A stretch of 64,000 nt of DNA from Diadema setosum (lineage: Eukaryota; Echinodermata; Echinoidea; Diadematoida; Diadematidae): the NCBI RefSeq assembly GCF_964275005.1, contig NC_092698.1, forward strand, positions 26,001,947 through 26,065,946, read 5' to 3'. Both the position numbers and the translations under genes were made by a program. The notes beneath the pieces are model-generated. The model saw only the letters and a program-made list of their open reading frames with translations. It had not been told where the DNA came from and did no database searches. Shown piece after piece: positions 61,109 through 64,000 of this stretch. Position 1 is the stretch's first letter. The number at the start of each line of letters is the position of its first letter.

Positions 61109-61260
61109 CCGCCTCCTTGGCATCCGTAATTGGGGTGGTGATGGCGATGGCAGACTCAAAGCTTGTAGGCATTTCACATATATGCGCAGGAAATACAACG
61201 ATGGCAGTATTAAAGAGTTCATTGCTTGAAGAAAAGTGCGTTACAGAGCACTGGGTTGTG

Positions 61261-61350
61261 TCAGGCGTAGATTGACGAGGCCAAGAAACAGAATCAACAA
61301 AGTCACGTGGACTATTATTCGTCAGTATTTCACCTTCTTCCTTCTTTCAG
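61261..61350 (+). pseudogene. Relic of methyltransferase exon 2 end and intron start
   Basis: Aligns with 57474-57560: GATTGACGAGGCCAAGARAC, AGTCACGT and then CCTTCTTTCAG. The match includes the 3' end of exon 2 and the first ~30 bases of intron 2. The reading frame has a stop (GTAGATTGA) and the donor GGTTAGT has become TCGTCAGT. It looks like a partial duplicate left between the two gene copies. Confidence 0.75.
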
Positions 61351-61497
61351 AATCTCGGACAACATATCAACAAGTTAGATTTACAGTTTGCAAAGACATC
61401 AAAGTTAGAAGAACTGCAGCTGCAGAAGGAGCAATATATACTATGTAAAATCCAGCTGATGCAAAAGTTTGTTGAGGGAATATTGCCACCGTTGTAG
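61351..61497 (+). CDS. Possible orphan terminal exon (coiled-coil peptide)
   Basis: Immediately after a good acceptor (CCTTCTTTCAG), 48 codons run open to a TAG. The peptide starts NLGQHINKLDLQFAKTSKLE and goes on with EELQLQKEQY; it is charged and heptad-like. The acceptor is inherited from the duplicated intron segment. No upstream exon that would join it is visible, so it may be chance or the end of an unrelated transcript. No family is assigned. Confidence 0.3.
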   Translation, partial: NLGQHINKLDLQFAKTSKLEELQLQKEQYILCKIQLMQKFVEGILPPL

Positions 61498-63430
61498 GAT
61501 GAACTCAAGAAATAGAGTCATGACGTCATTCATCATTCATTCATTCGTTAGTTCATTCAATCATTCCTGTTTTATTTTCATTTCCAAACAATATACATGG
61601 GTGATACAAACGTCAAAATGATGGTATATTCTTGTAACATAATGTCACATGATCATTAGAAATACATCTTGTTTCATTAAGGACTTGATGGAAATAAAAA
61701 TCATCCGTTTTATTTTTCTACTGTTTACTCGTCCATTTTATTTCTCTACCCCCGTCAGGAAAATATTCCCCTGACGTCATATTGTCGATATTTCACTGTC
61801 GATTTGGTCATAAAAGTGCAAGGATATCAATTTCAGCTGTAAACGAGTATAGTGCTAGCTATCATGTCCAATAATCAACTACAGCCACACAACTTTGTGC
61901 GGTGTATTTGGCTCCGGCTTTAAGTGCAATTACAAAGGAAACTGTTTACTGCATCAGACAGTTCCAATAAGTAAATGTCTCCCACATGAGTTTGAGTGCA
62001 CTTTTCATGAAGAAGAAAATAAAGAAGAATCTCTATAATACTATACAAAATGTTCCCAGTAATGTGCCCTACTCTTGTGTTCCTGTTACTAGTATACAAA
62101 GATAAATGAACATGTATGAGAGAGGGGGAGGGAAGGGGGGGGGGGGAGAGAAAGAGAGAAAGAGAGAGCTCAACTTGATAGTATAATGTAAATATGACAT
62201 ATTGAAATCTAACTTTTTTTTCAGAAAACACTGAATATTTGAATGAGCGAGTTGATAATGTCATACCCTCACAATTTTTCATATATATTACATATGAAAT
62301 TCGGATCTTTTTTATTCTTTAGCTGATACAAGTAAAAGCATCTTCTCATACCAAGATTTATCACATAAAATATTAACATAAACGTTTGTTCCTTTTTATG
62401 TTGGGGGTTTTAAGGCAAGTTTTTATATTTATACAGCTGAAATATGAAGTTTTTGTCATTTCTGTATATGAAATGAATAAGAAATGTGAGAGCATGACAT
62501 CGTCAACTTGCTCAATTGAATATTCGTAAGGACTGGTCAAGAATTTTTTCAGAAAAAAATGTGACTTTTCAAAATGTCACATCTTCCTTATTTCTTATCC
62601 GGGTTTTTTTTTTCACTTTTGTGTCGTTCTGTAGGGAATATTTTTCTCTTTCTTTTGAATCTTTTGAAGGTAATTCATTTTTGGGGTGGATTTCTTCTTA
62701 AAGTCTTTGATATAATTATGTTATACGTCAAAAAGATAATTACATAGGCTCATCATATAGGCTCATCACATTAGCTTTTTAGAATAGAAGCATTTCTAAC
62801 AGTCGGAAGCACATAATTCAAATGAGATGGGTTGATCTATTGATCTTGCACGTGAATCTTCAGTATGCCTAAAAGTTTTCTGTTTAAACTAAAACGAAGA
62901 GTATCTGCCTGCATCAAAAATTGACGACCTTGACGTATGACATTGAAGTTGGTAGGGTTATCTAGTTACTGAATTAGCGACTAAAGTCGAATGTGAGAAT
63001 TGAAATTATGACGTCATTGTCTCATCTATCTTGCATGTGTGGTTACGACCAGAGCATGTGTAAAAGTGTAAAAGTGCAATAGCTTCATTTTGTCCAATTT
63101 TATTTGAAAACACTTGAAATATTTTACTCCAAACTTCCCCGTCATGTTTGATAGTTTAATCTAAATCTATTCCCCCGAGTCAACATGCTATCGTTCTGCA
63201 TGCAGTTAAACTGCCCCGTAAAATTGAACTTTGATACAACTCGGTGTGGTCGTCGACCTAAACGAAACAGAATACAATCATGAACATAGACCGCAACACT
63301 ATGACATCTATAAATGCAAAACTATAGGATGCTGCAGGCATCTGAATGCATAGGCCTGTACATCCATGACGTGAAGACGAAATTAATCAATACCATGGAG
63401 CTACATCTATACACTGTAGTAGCTCCATGT
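61498..63430. other. Intergenic region between methyltransferase copies
   Basis: Begins with ATTCATTC-rich text (61534-61575), the likely minus-strand tail of a LINE. A G-run/GAGA stretch is at about 62120-62168. No gene was found. Confidence 0.45.
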
Positions 63431-63434
63431 AGTT

Positions 63435-63817
63435 ACAATAACACGGGCACAGCGAGTGGAAATGTTTGAACTCGTGCCGTAAAGGCGTAAGACATGGACG
63501 AACGCCAAGATCACTTTAAGTACTATAAGGTCGTTATGCTCAACCGACATGAATTTCCCTATATTATGCAGACGTCTACTACTGAAGCGGGAAATAACGT
63601 AGAGACATGAAGCACATACAGTATAGATCCTGAAGATTACAGCGTACGGGCAAACCCGTTCACGTCATGTGGATCCCCAGTCTGCTGATCTATCGGCTAC
63701 TATTATGGCGAGGTCTTGTAGAGAAACCGATTAAAGCTTTAATTCACTAGAACAGGTGTTAATTGGCGGAAACTACCTTGCTTCACAGGATGTGCTTGCA
63801 TAGACACTGCAAGAGCA
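63435..63817 (+). promoter_or_regulatory. Upstream region of the second methyltransferase copy
   Basis: Alignable with 56,185-56,535, with a ~35-bp insertion (AGAAACCGATTAAAGC onward) near 63,722. It is diverged but colinear up to the start codon. Confidence 0.5.
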
Positions 63818-63943
63818 ATGTGTGAAAACACCCACTACGAACGTGTGTTTGAAGGAGACGCGCTGGCGAAGAACTATGCCCTGTACAGACCTGGCATTCC
63901 AGATGGCGTGACAGATACGGTACTACAGTTAGCCGACGTAAAG
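63818..63943 (+). CDS. Second methyltransferase copy, first exon (partial gene)
   Basis: The exon is 126 bases, the same length and phase as exon 1 of the upstream gene, followed by donor GTATCG. Its 42 residues match the first copy except Arg30 to Gly and the final Glu to Lys; most other changes are silent. The remaining exons lie beyond the window. This shows head-to-tail tandem duplication with a spacing of 7282 bp between start codons. Confidence 0.85.
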
Positions 63944-64000
63944 GTATCGTACCTATTACATAGCCTACTTAATTCACTGTATTGAGAAAACTGATCAACA

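Overview
This is eukaryotic, intron-bearing and very repeat-rich DNA. It is AT-rich overall, with GT-AG introns, tRNA-derived SINE heads, non-LTR retrotransposon 3' ends and several classes of terminal-inverted-repeat (TIR) DNA elements. I infer an invertebrate metazoan, most likely a marine deuterostome such as an echinoderm; the class is not proven by the sequence. Nothing looks prokaryotic. Most open frames in the window are chance frames inside repeats.

Bases 1-33,609 form a higher-order tandem array that runs off the left edge. Landmarks recur about every 9.1-9.3 kb (for example 9084, 18240 and 27491). Each unit is a mosaic of sub-repeats: paired ~600-bp blocks with a tRNA-like head (SINE2 here), a ~1.25-kb module (module P here) carrying TGACGTCA octamers at fixed spacing and a CpG-rich patch, and blocks with a second tRNA-like head (SINE1 here) plus a (GT)n tract. 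The array ends in six tandem hairpins (33,262-33,609). Insertions inside it include a 442-bp TIR element, a retrotransposon tail that splits a SINE head, and a GC-rich ~600-bp TIR element.

Bases 33,775-38,630 are a non-autonomous hAT-like transposon with an exact 8-bp target duplication. It is filled with a ~275-bp satellite that has its own five-unit higher-order period. From 38.7 to 56.1 kb come degenerate repeats, a dead LINE endonuclease, LINE 3' ends, a foldback element, a pogo/Tigger-like MITE, two GC-rich TIR elements in tandem, a LINE ORF2 C-terminus with poly(A), and a 4.9-kb interval bracketed by inverted arms carrying a GGGAAATGTGCAAAC motif.

The one clear protein-coding gene is at 56,536-61,108 (+): six exons, 282 codons, a class I SAM-dependent methyltransferase of the Tmt1/Crg1-like family. 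A relic of its exon 2 lies downstream (about 61,261). At 63,818-63,943 the first exon of a second, paralogous copy begins and continues beyond the window, so the locus is a tandem methyltransferase cluster.
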